From Straminergon stramineum (lineage: Eukaryota; Streptophyta; Bryopsida; Hypnales; Calliergonaceae): a DNA stretch of 64,000 bases. Location: assembly GCA_963920665.1 (NCBI GenBank), contig OY987273.1, positions 3,970,501-4,034,500 of the forward strand, read 5' to 3'. This document shows, one piece after another, positions 23,072 to 35,734 of this stretch (the first letter of the stretch is position 1; the number at the start of each line of letters is the position of its first letter). The position numbers were made by a program, and so were the translations under genes. The notes beneath the pieces are model-generated. The model did not search any database. It was not told where the DNA came from and saw only the letters and a list, made by a program, of their open reading frames with translations.

Positions 23072-26000
23072 TGTCACAAGATGTAAACTCAGAATCTACT
23101 GGGTTAGTATAAAATAGGTCTATAATACTATGGAATTTTTCAGAATTTCCAATAGGCAAACAAAATTAGAATCCTCTTAGCCTAAACATTGCATTAAGGC
23201 TGAGAAGATGATCCAGGTGTTTCATAAAAGGATCCAGGATAGAACCGGATTCTGGAAACTCGGATAGCGACAGTCTACGGCCTAAAGTTCCGTTCTAGGA
23301 ATCTAGAGAACCGTTATGGGTAAATAGTCCTCTTCTGGAATGGTCGGTAGGATGACGAGTACTTCAACCCTACCACTCCCATTTCTCCTTCCTCTTTCTT
23401 CCACAACAATTTTGCGCTCATATAGTTGAGTGAAAGAATGGTGAGTTAGTGATCGTTTCAGCAATTCAGTTAGTTCCAGTTTACAATGGCAAAGGAAATA
23501 TCCATAAACCATTAGTCACAGCACGGATGGTCTGTTCGACCATTTCGGAAAGGCTAAGGGACCAGTCGCACTTAGAAGACAACTTGAGCATGATATAGTG
23601 TGTTGGTCTATTCCTTAGGCCATGGACTGTGAAGAATGATCGGATGATTCAGGAGCTCATTGTAGGAGCTCTGAATTAGTATGAGTTGACAGTGAGGGGG
23701 CGACTCAGAACCTAGACAGATGAGGTTTGGGCAAAGGTATACGGATTCCCCCAAAAGGGATCCGGGTAAGCTTCTCGAATGGATAAGTTCACTATGGGAA
23801 AATTTAAGAATGTAGCCCATTCTAAAGAGGGATATGCCATCATTGACTATCTAGATGGGAGGTAGAAGCAGGTCTTAGAATTCCTTATTCCGATCTTGTA
23901 TCCGGAAAAGCCTACCCGGGTTATGGTTACGGTAGCCAACACCATTTATGGTGCAATGGAGGGTAGACCAGTCAATTGGGGGAAAGTCATTGGAGTAGTG
24001 GTCTCCAAACTTGCCGCCAATGTAGGAAAGGCTAAGACCAATCCAATCGATCCTTACCTATTCCACCTCTACCACTATGCAAAACTTTTGAGTGATGCAA
24101 AAATGGTAGAATACAACACTGGATCCACAATCCTACATTACGGTCTTATGAACGAAGTCAAGGTGGAGTAGCCAGCATTCAAAGAAGAGGAAGAGCCGGA
24201 AGAGGTGGAGTAGCTCATAGATCAGAGAGGAAGAAAATCTACCAATCCGACTTCATGAGGGAAACTCCTTGTTCTGGAGAAGATTCCGAACGAGCCAGAG
24301 GAAGACATTTCCGAGTTCTTCAAGGCCGGATTCAACTGGGTGTTGCAACCGTAGGAGTACCATGAGAATTTGGCAGATCTTCTCAAAAGGATCAACAAGG
24401 AGTTGAAGGTCAAGCTAGAGGATATACTTGACGTAGTAAAGAAACTTTTGAATTCGGAAGACTTGGGACGAAAGGAGAAGCAGATTGAAAATCTGGAGAA
24501 AGAGAAGACTAACCTTCAAGCTAGGTTGAGTTGGGCAGAAAGAGAGTTAGTTGCAACGAAGTAGAGGGAGAAGGAAGCTCTGCAGCTTGTCAAGAACCTA
24601 TCCAATTTGGTGGATAGACTCGCAAAACCCATCGTGAAAGCCTCCCTCATCCAGAATCGGCTAATTGAGGAAGGACATCTGACCGGATCCAAGGTAGTCC
24701 GGATCCTGGTCGACTTCTCTTCAAGGATGGATTTTGTGCTGAAGGAGATGCGCTAGCTTTTCGGACGGATTGATCCGGATAGTCTCATGGATTTTTCCCA
24801 CTTTCCAGAAATCCACTTTGACACAAAAACTCCGGTGAAGTTAACAACATTATTGCCACTTCTGTCAAGACCAGAAGTTCCTAGGGAGACTCTCTGGCAT
24901 TCAAACGAGCCCTTCTCAACTCAGTTGGAGACGACCATCTAGAGAAGCGTGAAGACAGTTCAAGAGCCAGCCAAGCAGTCGGATGCATCACAAGAGTTGG
25001 TGCCACCAGAAGTTACCATCTCGCCATCAATTTCGACGATCCGTTTTCTTGAGAAGGTAACCCTTTAGACACCTAGGTTGCTTATCCGGAGTGACCTAGC
25101 GGACTAGATTGGAGTACTATAGAATTCGGCCTAGAATCATCCAGAAAGCTTTGAGTACATGTAATAGCCTCAACCCAGGCAGGAGAGGACCACCATCGTT
25201 CTAGATGAGACCTTTCTAAAAGAAGAAGACAAGAAGGAGGTCACTTAGATTGAGAAATTTGAAGAAGAGGAGTCCCAAACCAGATCAGAGGAGAAAGACA
25301 TGGAAGAGGAAGATTCACCTCCAAAAATCCGGAAGATCCAAACTCGGGCAGCATTGAGGACAATTCCAGTGAAGGCAACTCCAAAAGCGACTCTGAGGGC
25401 ATCTATCCAAGCACCATCAAGTCAAGGTAGGAGTAATGAGAAGAAGGTGCGAAAGGCAAAGTAGTTAGATTTTAGTTAGTTAAGGATTTGAATTTTGAAT
25501 ATGATCTGGGTTTCTAAGTGTGGGCCCGAATTCCGGATTTTTAGGATTTGACTTTCTGGGTTTTTTGGGAAGTCTGTGATTGGTCACCTGAATTTCTAGG
25601 TGGCTTTTTGCCTTTGGAATTTTGAGTTTTTAAGGGAAGGTAGGCTTGTTGTCCTCTCATTCCATCCTAGTGCGTATAGTTGGTATCTGGTCATCCTTTC
25701 TTTAATTTGAGCCACCAAGTGGACATTCAAGAATTTATCTGTTGTATATCCAACTTTCCTGTGTTCGTTTGTTAGAGCATTGAAGTGTAAGAGAGAAGAG
25801 GAGGAAAGGAGGAATCCGGATCTGAGGTGATTGGATCTGATTTGGGAGGGAATGTTTGTGACGTAGTTTAGGCTTGTGAATACGGTCTTGTGCACGGTGC
25901 CTTTAAAACAATGGAACGGAAATCTAGCAAGGAGTGGCATGGGTGCAAGTTCGAAATACTAGGGAGGGTTTCGTGCGGAGATAAGCAACCGCCAACGGAA

Positions 26001-26533
26001 AAAATCCCTGTCCTACTCTCCGAAAGGTCTGCCAAATCCTAGGATCAGTTTAACAAACGACTAACAATCCCCATAGGTTCCGATTTCTGTTGATCTGTCA
26101 TTGTAGTGGAGAAGACTTGTTATGGCTCTAAGTGACTTACCTTCTGGATTGGCCATTTAGGAAGTTGTGAGAGTGTTTCTTGGTCTGATCCAGTGCAACA
26201 TTTGGTCTAAGTGTGCTTTGTGTAGTTTAGAGAGAGAAGAGATTGTGAGGAATATGAGTGGTGAGTCCCTACCCCTCTACAGGATCAAAGGCAGACCCTC
26301 TGAGGGTAAAACATAGGCACAAAAAACTAGTGTGTGTGAGAACTGACGGATCTGGATTCCGGAAAGGAGTGGATCTGGAAAAGAAAGAAAAGAGGTGAAG
26401 AGAGTGCTTAAGTTGGTAATACAAATAATCTCGGCTTGCAACAATAGTCTAGAGTTACCTGGGATGATATTTCAAGTCATTTTACAATATTTTGGTGTTG
26501 TTATGGTACTTATGCTCCACTGCATGTACGACA
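23072..26533 (+). mobile_element. 3.46-kb LTR-like unit, copy A
   Basis: It starts TGTCACAAGATGTAAACTC and ends GCATGTACGACA, aligning end to end with copy B (47274-50738) at nearly the same length (3462 and 3465 bases). Order within the unit is a short leader with GGATCCAGG/CCGGATTC repeats, a long broken frame, then about 1.07 kb of non-coding tail. The tail includes GGAATCCGGATCTGAGG and CTACCCCTCTACAGGATCAAA blocks. Flanking pentamers (GGACT left, AAGTG right) do not match, so the insertion site has been altered or the copy recombined. No internal retrotransposon domains (protease, RT, integrase) are present. Confidence 0.7.
23486..25464 (+). pseudogene. LTR-borne uncharacterised protein, copy A
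   Basis: This matches the copy B frame throughout. It is broken by a 1-base deletion shortly after the ATG and by many stops. Most of those stops sit where copy B has Gln: TAG against CAA near 23680 and 24560, and TAG against CAG near 23865 and 24170. Conversely, it keeps CAG near 23655 and CAA near 24350 where copy B has stops. Recognisable pieces include VTVANTIYGAMEGRPVNWGK, KLAANVGKAKTNPIDPYLFH and the coiled-coil-like KEKQIENLEKEKTNLQARL. The function is unknown. Confidence 0.6.
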
Positions 26534-28139
26534 AAGTGCCTACATAATATCATCACTATATGTTGAAAAGAATCCATACATTAAGTATGCACTCATGAAA
26601 TAATAGTTAATTCTATAGAATAATATGTTTCAATTCTATTCTTTGAGAATATCATCTAATCAAAGAAGGGGAAATTATTTTGTCATGAAAAAGAATCTTA
26701 TGGGTACCTGATTCATGAGTACCTCCAAAGACTCAAAGCAAGTTAGTCAAATCCGATTGAGCTTCGCCAAGTTACTTAAGGTACTCGGGAATTGGATATC
26801 CATGATTGAAATTGTTATAATATTTTCATTTTCATTCTTCCCTTAGAATCCTATAAAGCATAATCAAAAAGACAAATAAACTTTAACCTGCCCCCAATCC
26901 AAGTTCAATTTCTCTCAAATATTCTTATAAGGGTGATCACACGCTACGATTACCCCCCTACCTCATATACAAACTAATACAACAATTACAAATTATACAA
27001 CTATTGGTACGCTACAAATTTTGGCGCCTCTATGGGTCCTCTGACAAAGGCACCATTAATTTGGGCTATGAAATCAGACTCTTCTATAAGTCCTCTAACA
27101 AAGGCGCCATGAATTTAGGCCGTGAAATCGAGCACCTTTAAGTAACTGTTGATGCTTTGGTGGTAGTTGTAGTCTTTCTTTCTTTGAGTTTAATTCTAAT
27201 GGGAAGGTTTGTAATATGCAAATAGTATTCGGATGGACTTTTAAATTGTATGTGTGACATGTCACCTTTAATATAGAATGTTGTTAGGGATGGCATCTCA
27301 AGCCACACAACCCGTTGACTTCTCCGATGCAATAGCTCCTTATGTAGTCACCAAGAGATGGTGTTTTGGGCTCCTCATTTCTAGTATTGTGCATTGTGTT
27401 AGCTCTATATTTTTGCGTAGTGAAGTGCTTCAGGTTTTGGACTCCTTGTTTCTAGTGTTGTGTGTGGTGATGTCTAATTAGGCTCCATTCTGTAACTCTA
27501 TATTTACTCAACAATGCATCACTTCTTATTTTCCATTTCATAGCTCTAGACTTGTTCAACAAATTATCATGGCTTACTTCCCATTGTGTAGTAATAGACC
27601 TTGTTCCTTGGCCTATGTAAGGTGTGACTTTGATTCTTTGGTTATTTTTACAAATAGTTATATCTCAAAAACACTAACTTCGAAGCAAGGCAATATTGCC
27701 TACTATCTAAGAATTTGTAGAAGTAGACATATGTGTCAATCTATTGTTGTTAGGCCTAGTAAGGCATTGTTTGCGAGAATAGTGGTGATAGAAGCTCTAG
27801 CACTCTTGTGTGAGTCAATTAATCAAACTATGTGAAGGTTTGTAATTACAATTTCTATTAGTTCTATTTTACTTCAATTTCCACATATTGTTTGACTTGA
27901 TTCTATTAGGATACATGAAGAAGGATGTAGGAATAGAAGTTTTTAATTCTTCAACTATTGTATCACAATTCTAATGTAAGGCACTCTTTTTAGTACTAAC
28001 GGGCAGCTCACTATGTTTGAATGTAGTCTAATTGAATACAATAGTTGAAGCTAGAAAAATTCATGGTGAAGGATGGTTGAGGATTTTAGACGCTTATCCT
28101 TTGTACTGTAAGTAAGTTCATCTCCTTGTACATCATCTA
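26534..28139. other. Unassigned, with a two-copy 54-bp repeat
   Basis: No recognisable gene. A short tandem pair around 27026-27137 repeats TCCTCTGACAAAGG...CCATTAATTTGGGCTATGAAATC with a period of about 54. Frames at 27278-27481 and 27569-27835 have no family features. Confidence 0.4.
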
Positions 28140-29060
28140 TTTTTTTATTGGTTCATGTACTACTTTTATATGACAGATGCTAGTTGTACTAAGAGAACTA
28201 CATGTCTATCAATAGCGATAAGTAAAAGGAATGTTTTGACACTATTGCACTACCATCCTATGGTTCCAGCAGTACGGATTGTGTTGTTTGTAACTGGGTG
28301 TCAAGATCTAGAGTTCTTAGAAATACATTTCAGTTCTAAAATTGTAGTGTTTATAGTATTTGTACTAGGACAACTGCATTTCTACCAAAAGCAATAAGTG
28401 AAAGGAATGTTTGTACACTATTGTGCTACCATCTTATGTTTCTAGGAGTATGAACTGTACGAATTGTAACTGAGGTTTAGGATTTTGTATTCCTGATTTA
28501 CATTTAGTTCAAGAATTATAGTGTTTGTAGTGTTTATACTAGGACGACTACATTTCTACTAAAAGCTGTAAGTGAAAGGAATGTTCATATAATGTTGTGC
28601 TACCATCTTATATTTCTAGGAGTACAAACTATACTAATTGTAACCGGTTCAAAATTCAAAGTTCTTGATATACATTTAGTTCAAAAATTGTAGTGTTTAT
28701 ACTAAGACAACTACATTTCAATCGACAACGATAAGTGAAAGGAATGTTTGTATACTCTTGCGCTACCATCATATGGTTCTAACAATACAAGCTTTACTAA
28801 TTGTAACAAAGTTCAAGATTCAAAATTCTTAGAAATACATTTAGTTAAAGTATTCTAGTGTTTATAGTATTTGTACTATAGTTCTACCAATAGTGGTAAG
28901 TGAAAGGAATGTTCATATATTGTTGTGCTACCATTCTATGGTATTATAGTAAAGACTGTACTACTTATACCTAAGGTTCAGGTTTCAAAGTTCTTGAAAT
29001 ACACATAGTACAAAAATGTAGTGTTTGAAGTGTTTGTACTACATTGAGTCAGACCTTATG
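28140..29060. repeat. Tandem array of five 163-176-bp units
   Basis: The marker AGTGAAAGGAATGTT (first copy AGTAAAAGG) recurs at 28221, 28397, 28571, 28734 and 28899, spaced 176, 174, 163 and 165. Each is followed by GTGCTACCATCTTATG, then TTCTAGGAGTA, ACATTTAGTTCAA and TAGTGTTTGTACTAGGACGA. Units differ by scattered substitutions and small gaps. Confidence 0.85.
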
Positions 29061-32000
29061 TATTGATAGTAGTACAAAACGTACGTTGTGCACACATTGG
29101 ATATTTAGAGCATGTCCATTATAGGGTAGCTTACATGAACTAATGTATACTATTGTTCTTCTATCATAGTATCACCCATTCTCTTCATCTCTTTTGTTTA
29201 CTCTTATAAATTTGATGGTATAATTTTATAATTCTATTGAACTTTATGTAGTAGTTTAGTTACCGTACTATGATACCTAAACTCATGTTCTATCCTATTG
29301 TTGATAGGGTCGAGTGGCATAATATATCTTTCTTTCCCAAATGCAAGGCAAACCTACATCATTACCTTGAATGGGTTGATGACAAAGTGGAGAGGCAGAA
29401 GGGAAAGCTTCTATTTTTTGGTTCAGATGAAGTGAGAGGTTTGTTACTACAAGGAGATGGCAAGAAGTTGGAGTGGGTTGAAGTTGTGAATTCCAAATTT
29501 TTGCTTCTAGAAATTTGCACGGAAATTGGATACAAAAAAGAGGTGGAGGTGCCAAGTACATAAGCAAGGTAACAAGCCTAGGGGAGTGGATTTTAAATTG
29601 GCTTGAGGGTGCAATTCACTCTCCAACAATGACGATGTTCAAAGATGTTGCCACATCATTGTTGATTTTCCAGCTTCGTACGTGGCTTCATACCTACGGC
29701 TGATGGAGGTTGTGCTCTCAACTTGGTAGCAAGGCAAGATGGAGGCAACAATGATAGACAGAGTGAGGCCAAGGGCAAGACAATGAGAGTTGAAGAATTA
29801 GCCTTTGTACCTAGGATTTAGAGGGTTGTTTTTTCTAGTACAAACATCAATAAGTTGTAGCAAAGTTAGTTCATAGAGTATATGCTTGTTTGTAACTAAA
29901 GTTGTAGACTACATCGATGCATTATGTACAATGCTAGATGGAGGCAACAATAATAGACAAAGTGAGAATGTACATAGAGGTATAAGGTGGATTTTTTTCT
30001 AATACAGTTGTCAATAAGTTGTAGTTGAGTTAGTTTGTAGAGTACATGTTTTTTTGTAACTAAAGCCTTGCTACATCCATGCATTGTGTGCAATCACTTG
30101 TATTCTATTCATTAGTAATTATACTTTGCCTCATACAATATATATGTGAATATACATTATTCGCAAGTCAAAGTCCTTATAGTGGTTTGCAACACATGCA
30201 CATACTATACGTTATGTATAGTTCTAAACAAAATCTGCAAACTGTACAAGGATGTACTAAACAGAACATGGCACTATCTTCAGTGTGCACCCCTTCCAAG
30301 CCTTCTTGTCAACTACCTTATTGTTGACACATGAACGTGTTGGCTTTTAATGTTGATGCCTTTCACAAGTACCACAAATATTACCATGTATTGGATAGAC
30401 ATTCAGACACATATGAGACTACGATGCACATTGCAACATTAGTTTCAAAAGTGTTAGATACCTGCCCAACACTAGTTAATTCATATAGAAATCCACCAAA
30501 GGTAAGTGCTCCACAATGCAAACAACGGTATCAATTTACACATGACAAAGAGAGATTGGTGATGGGATGAATTAGGGGATTGTCAATTATTGTATTATAG
30601 CAATGAGTGCTACCATTTTACCATACTTATAATAGAAGGAAACTATAGCATCTAATTTTGACGTTTCAAAGCTTTAGCCAAAATTCCATGTCAATTCTTC
30701 CTAAGGTGGAATGTCTACTTGTGCAAAGAATGCAACATGGTATTCTAGGCTTGGATCCATGCATCTATCTTTAATAGGCACATCAACAAGGTTAGTGTCT
30801 TCACATCTTGGAAAGAAATGAAAACATACATAGAGATTCAAAGAATTACAATCTGTACAATCTTCATCACAACAAATGCAATTATACAAAATCACAAGAT
30901 GTAATTTATGGCAAATACATGCGGTTTATAAATCTATTGACATTTCTCCAAAAAAGTGTTGTCTATGCACAAGGCAATATCGTTAGTCATCACCTACTCA
31001 AATTTTCAATAAGTGTCAAGTACTAGCATGAACTCCTCCAATTTCCTCAATTTTGCAAAAGCCCTCCATTACATGAGCTCAACATTTGTGACAATCTCTC
31101 TTACATATTCAAAGAGAAAAGTTCGCTTTTGGATGTATTTTTTTGCCCACAATCCCCAGCCCTTCTCTCCAGCCTAGCTAGGCCGCCTAGAAAACCTCCA
31201 TGAAAATGTGTAACCTCTTTTGAACCACTCTAATGCCAAACAAACTACCACATGTGCAAGAGTCATTGCATTCATGGTATAACTAGGGCATGCAAAACCT
31301 TACCAACATTTTACAGTGGAAAATATTGGCTCCTCCAACAATACCTGCAAATTGTACAAATCATTGCCTAGTTAGCACACAAAGTACAAAATTAGTACAC
31401 GTGCTTCGTATGCAAACTTAAGTACATGATAGTACACAGTATAGATAAATTATAAGACTATAAAGGTAGCAAATAATGTGTAGTATAATGTAATGAGCAT
31501 TGTCTTTCAATTCAAAAAAGGGGCAAGAGAGTGGCCTCCCGACCTAATTCAATAATGCTGATTGGCTCACTTTGGGTCTACTTAGCTTGGTCTTCTTCTA
31601 TTTTTGTTTTCCTATGTCTTTAGACCTCTGCTTCTTCCCCCTAAATTCCATATAAAGCACATATCTATAATACTTGTATATTTAGCTTGTATGCTATGGA
31701 CTTAAAAGACTAGACAAAAATTGAAAAATGACAAAGGTCTAAAAGGAAATCATATCCAGATCTTATTGCTGGTTTTGCTTCAACAACCTCATCTTTGCCT
31801 TCTCCTTCAGTGTCTTCTTCATCTACTTCCTCTCTAGTACTAGAATCCTTGTCCCTCCAACTCCACTAATGGTTTCATTTGCCACCTCTTTCTCAGTACT
31901 AGGTCCAATCTCCATCCGAGGAACTAAGCCCTGTACCAACATACAATCTTCAATTGAGTTAACCATGTTTTGTATCTTATTTAGGTACAAACGGTACAAT

Positions 32001-32460
32001 TGGTACAAACATACAAACAGGTTAGAGGTTACAGTATAAAAGGTACAACTTCAAGCAACTTCTACATACATGTTGTATAAATTATACAATCTAGTAAGAA
32101 CATAATATATTGGAATACAATGCTCAACAACTACCTAAGTACCAACAATATGGAACCTATACAAAATGTACTCATTATAGTACAACAAGTACAATAAGAA
32201 GGACCATACTTAACATCAAGTACAAAACTAGGAACCCCAAATCATATGCAAAGAAAGATGTATCGAAAATGTTACTAAACTATATAAACTTGAGATACAA
32301 ACTATACAAAGTTTACAAACTTGAGATACAAAAATACAAACAATACAACCAGAAGGGCAACAAAAAACATCAAGTATAGATGACTAATCTCCGAAAACCC
32401 TTTTGATAACAATCTATACAAAACATTAAAAAATTGTACAAAATTGACTTAGCATGATAT
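29061..32460. other. Unassigned region dense in GTACAA/TTGTAC
   Basis: Short sequences GTACAA, TTGTAC and GTACTA are very frequent from about 29040 to 32420, unlike the flanks. A frame at 29270-29563 (97 residues) has a plausible protein texture (RVEWHNISFFPKCKANLHHY, then LEWVEVVNSKFLLLEI). A minus-strand piece at about 31820-31950 reads LVPRMEIGPSTEKEVANE. I recognise neither. The motif density resembles the subterminal arrays of DNA transposons, but I found no matching inverted ends. Confidence 0.3.
29270..29563 (+). CDS. Hypothetical fragment
   Basis: A frame of 97 residues with mixed composition and no low-complexity bias. It contains WHNISFFPKCKANLHHYLEW and ends EVEVPST. It lies just after the five-unit tandem array. 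No start context, intron or domain supports it further. Confidence 0.2.
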   Translation: MIPKLMFYPIVDRVEWHNISFFPKCKANLHHYLEWVDDKVERQKGKLLFFGSDEVRGLLLQGDGKKLEWVEVVNSKFLLLEICTEIGYKKEVEVPST

Positions 32461-32461
32461 G

Positions 32462-33857
32462 TGTCGTATACGCAGTGGAGCATAAGTACCATTACAACAC
32501 CAAAATGTCGTAAAATGACTCGAAATATCGTCCCAAGGGATTCTAGACTGTTGCTACAAGCCGAGATTATCCGTTTTACCAACTCAAGCTCTCTCTTCAC
32601 CTCTTTTCTCTCTTTTCCGGATCACTACCTTTCCGGAATCCAATCCGAATCTACTCCTTTCGAGAATCCAAATCCGTTCCTTCTCACACACATTGGTTTT
32701 TGGTGCCTCTGTTTTACCCTCAAAGGGTCCACCTTTGATCTTGTAGAGGGGTAGGGACTCACCACTCGTATTCCTCACACTCTCTTCTCTCTCTAAACTA
32801 CACAAAACACCCTGAGACCAAATGTCGCACTAGATCAGACCAAAAAACACTCTCACAACTTCCTAGATGGCCAATCCAGAAGGCAGGTCACATAGAGCCA
32901 TCACAAGTCCTATCCACTACAACAACAGATCAACAACAATCGGAACCAATGGGGAATTGTTAGTCATTCACTAGATTGATCCTAGGGTTTGGCAGACCTT
33001 TTGGGGAGAATAGGATGGTGATTTTTCTGATGGCGGTTGCTTATCTCCATACAGAACCCTCCTTCGTATTTTGAACTTGCATCCACGCCACTCCTTGCCG
33101 AATTTCCGTTCCAGTGTTTTAAAGGCACCACGTGCAATACCGTATTTACAAGTCTAAACTACGTCACAAATGTTCCCTCCCAAATTAGATCGAGTCACCT
33201 CAGATCCAGATTCCTCCTTTTCTCCTCCTCTCTCTTACACTTCAATGCTCTCACAAACAAACACACGAAAGGTGGATATACAACAGATTAATTCCCGAAT
33301 GTCCACTTGGTGGCTCAAATTAAAGAAAGGATGACAAGATAACAACTATACGCACTAGGATGGAATGAGAGGGCAACAACCTACCCCTCATTTAAAAACC
33401 CAAAGCAACTAAAGCCCAAAAGCCATCCGGAAATCTAGGTGACCAATCACAGACTTCCTGAAAATCCCGGAAAAGTCAAATCCTACAAATCTGAAATCCA
33501 GGCCCATGCCTAAAAAATCGAATCAGATTCAAAATTCAAATCCTAACTAACTAAAACCCTAACTACTTCGCCTTCCGCGCCTTCTTCTGACTGCTTCCGC
33601 CTTGACTTATTGGTGCCCAGATGGACACCCTTGAAGTCCCTTTCAGAGTTGCTTTCACTGGAGTCATCCTCAACACTGCTTGGGTTTGGATCTTCTAGAT
33701 TTCCGAAGGCGAGTCTTCCTCGTCCATGTCCTCTTCCTCTTCTTCCTCTTCTGATCTGGTTTGGTACTCTTCTTCCTCAGATTTCTCAATTTGAGTGACC
33801 TCCCTCTTGTCTTCTTCTCCTAGAGACGTGTCATCCAAAACGATGGGGATCCTCTCC
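32462..33857 (-). mobile_element. 3.46-kb LTR-like unit, partial inverted copy C
   Basis: On the plus strand it begins TGTCGTATACGCAGTGG, the reverse complement of the GCATACGACA end of copies A and B, and follows them through the whole tail into the end of the coding frame. It stops abruptly at 33857 where the CACTA element begins. The missing 5' two thirds is not found on the other side of that element. It is closer to copy A than to B at several sites (for example the ACTTATGCTCCACTGC block near the end). Confidence 0.75.
33563..33857 (-). pseudogene. LTR-borne uncharacterised protein, C-terminal piece in copy C
   Basis: It covers the last roughly 98 codons of the frame seen in copies A and B, ending at a TAG at the same place. 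It keeps a Gln codon (CAA, in EVTQIEK) where A and B both have TAG, so the ancestral protein read through there. Acidic runs (EEEDEE-type) and the basic end KKARKAK are conserved. Confidence 0.6.
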
Positions 33858-34299
33858 CACTAGAAGAAAACACGCAATCGCCCGACTGCGAAATTAGGAT
33901 ACTCAGACGTTAGATCCAACATTACGCATGTTGACGTAGGTGTCTAATCACATCGTGTTGCCCAAAACAGGGGTCGGACATCCAAAAATAAGCTTGGACA
34001 GCAGCATGCTAAGTACCGGACATCCAAAAAGACACTGGTCAACGGGTGCCAGAACTTTGCCATGTGGCTACAAATTTGGTGCCACGTGAGCACAGGCAAC
34101 TAGGTTGGCAATTTTCTCATCCATCCAATTTTGGTGATGTGGCATCGGATGTGTACATTGACCAATGAGTCAGCATTAGGTGACGTGGCATCTTCGAATG
34201 CTGACGTGGACAATTTTGGTGCGTGGAGAAGCCTCTTCTGGAGCTTTCTACATACGTATGAAAGATGTCTTCTCAGACATGACAAAGTCTAACACGATG

Positions 34300-35730
34300 T
34301 TGTCCTAGACACAACTATGTTAAAGACAACGTTTATACAGAACATGCACTGCTGGGAAGCACTACGATTCTAACACCATTTGTGTCGTTTGAGGCTTTGA
34401 CAATGGGGCATTCAACACGGTTAAGGACATGTTCATGCAATTTTCTACTAGATGTGTGGCGTGTTGGATGTCAACATTCACATGTACAACATTTTTACAA
34501 GTAACAAATCATTTTAGACAACATGTGCATGCTTCATACCAACGTGCTTGAAGATTGGGTTTGAGCATGGAATGTTTGAAATGACACTAACTAGTTAGGC
34601 AATTGAGAAGCACAAGTCTGTGTAGACAATGTTCAAGACATGTATAGGGCTATGTTTAATGACATGCATGCATAGCTTTTGATGCTTCCACGTTTAGGGC
34701 AAGCTTAGATGTGATAGCAATGTGCAGTGTGAGACGTGAATGAAGACATGTTGTAGACTTCACAGACATTGACACTGAATTGAAGGGGTCTAGGATTAAG
34801 TCCTACCTAACCAGATGGTGCATTCCTATGTGCGCTTGTAGACAGACGTTGAGACATCAAAACAATGCGGTGCAACATTGCAATGATCGTGAGGACGTTG
34901 AACATTAGACATTGTGCCCACATTTGAAGAGACCTAAACAATGCTCTAGCATGGCACGTATTTACCAAAGTTGGTTTTACACTATATCAATGAATGACAT
35001 TGCATAGCAAGAGAGCTTAGCACAATCACAATACTTGAAATACATGCACCACTAAATGGAGGAACCTTTAGGCAAACAAAAAATATCATATTCATATACC
35101 GGTAAAGTGTTGTAAGGAAAACAAATCTCCATGAGGAGAACAAAACTTTTGTAAAAGGCAATATAGCACAACATGCCCCACAAAAAATATGATAGACACT
35201 AAACCCGTTTAGATAATCATGAAATAGTGCCACCAAGAAGTTCTCACAATGTTGTGTGAAGTCTCCTCTATGTCTAAGCAAACATCTGAGCGTTGAAGGC
35301 GAGGTCTCCATGGATAGAAGGAGTCTTGCAAACAAACGTTGGACGTTAGTGACAATGGACAAACAAACAACTAAAGGCCTACCAGCCACATATCCATGCT
35401 TTTGAGAGAATCAAAACACACCTCAATGGTCATTTCTTCTGTGATGCTTCCCCTTTTTTGGGCTTCCCCCCTCTTGTAGGGGGATTGGGTTTGGGCACTT
35501 GTTGCATGGTTCCCTTCATAGCCTTCACACTGGTGACCACTTGTGTTGGCTTTGGTGTTGGCTTCAAGGTCCTTGTCACTTGATTGACACAAGACGACGA
35601 TCCTATAGATGGAAAATTTGCAACCTAATTGCACATAATACCACTGTACATACTATTAGAACTAAATGATAAAACACTATAATAAGAGAGAGATACAGAA
35701 TGTCTAATACAATGTCTAAAACAACACACC
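34300..35730. other. Left subterminal and 3' region of CACTA element 3
   Basis: Motif-rich DNA with frequent GACATT/AATGTC and ACATTG words. No recognisable gene. Minus-strand frames at 34982-35389 and 35371-35634 lie downstream of the TnpA-like gene and lack features of it. Confidence 0.45.
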
Positions 35731-35734
35731 AATG

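Noticed and set aside
23072..33857. Copies A and C as the two LTRs of one retrotransposon
   Set aside because: They are in opposite orientation and no gag-pol sequence lies between them.
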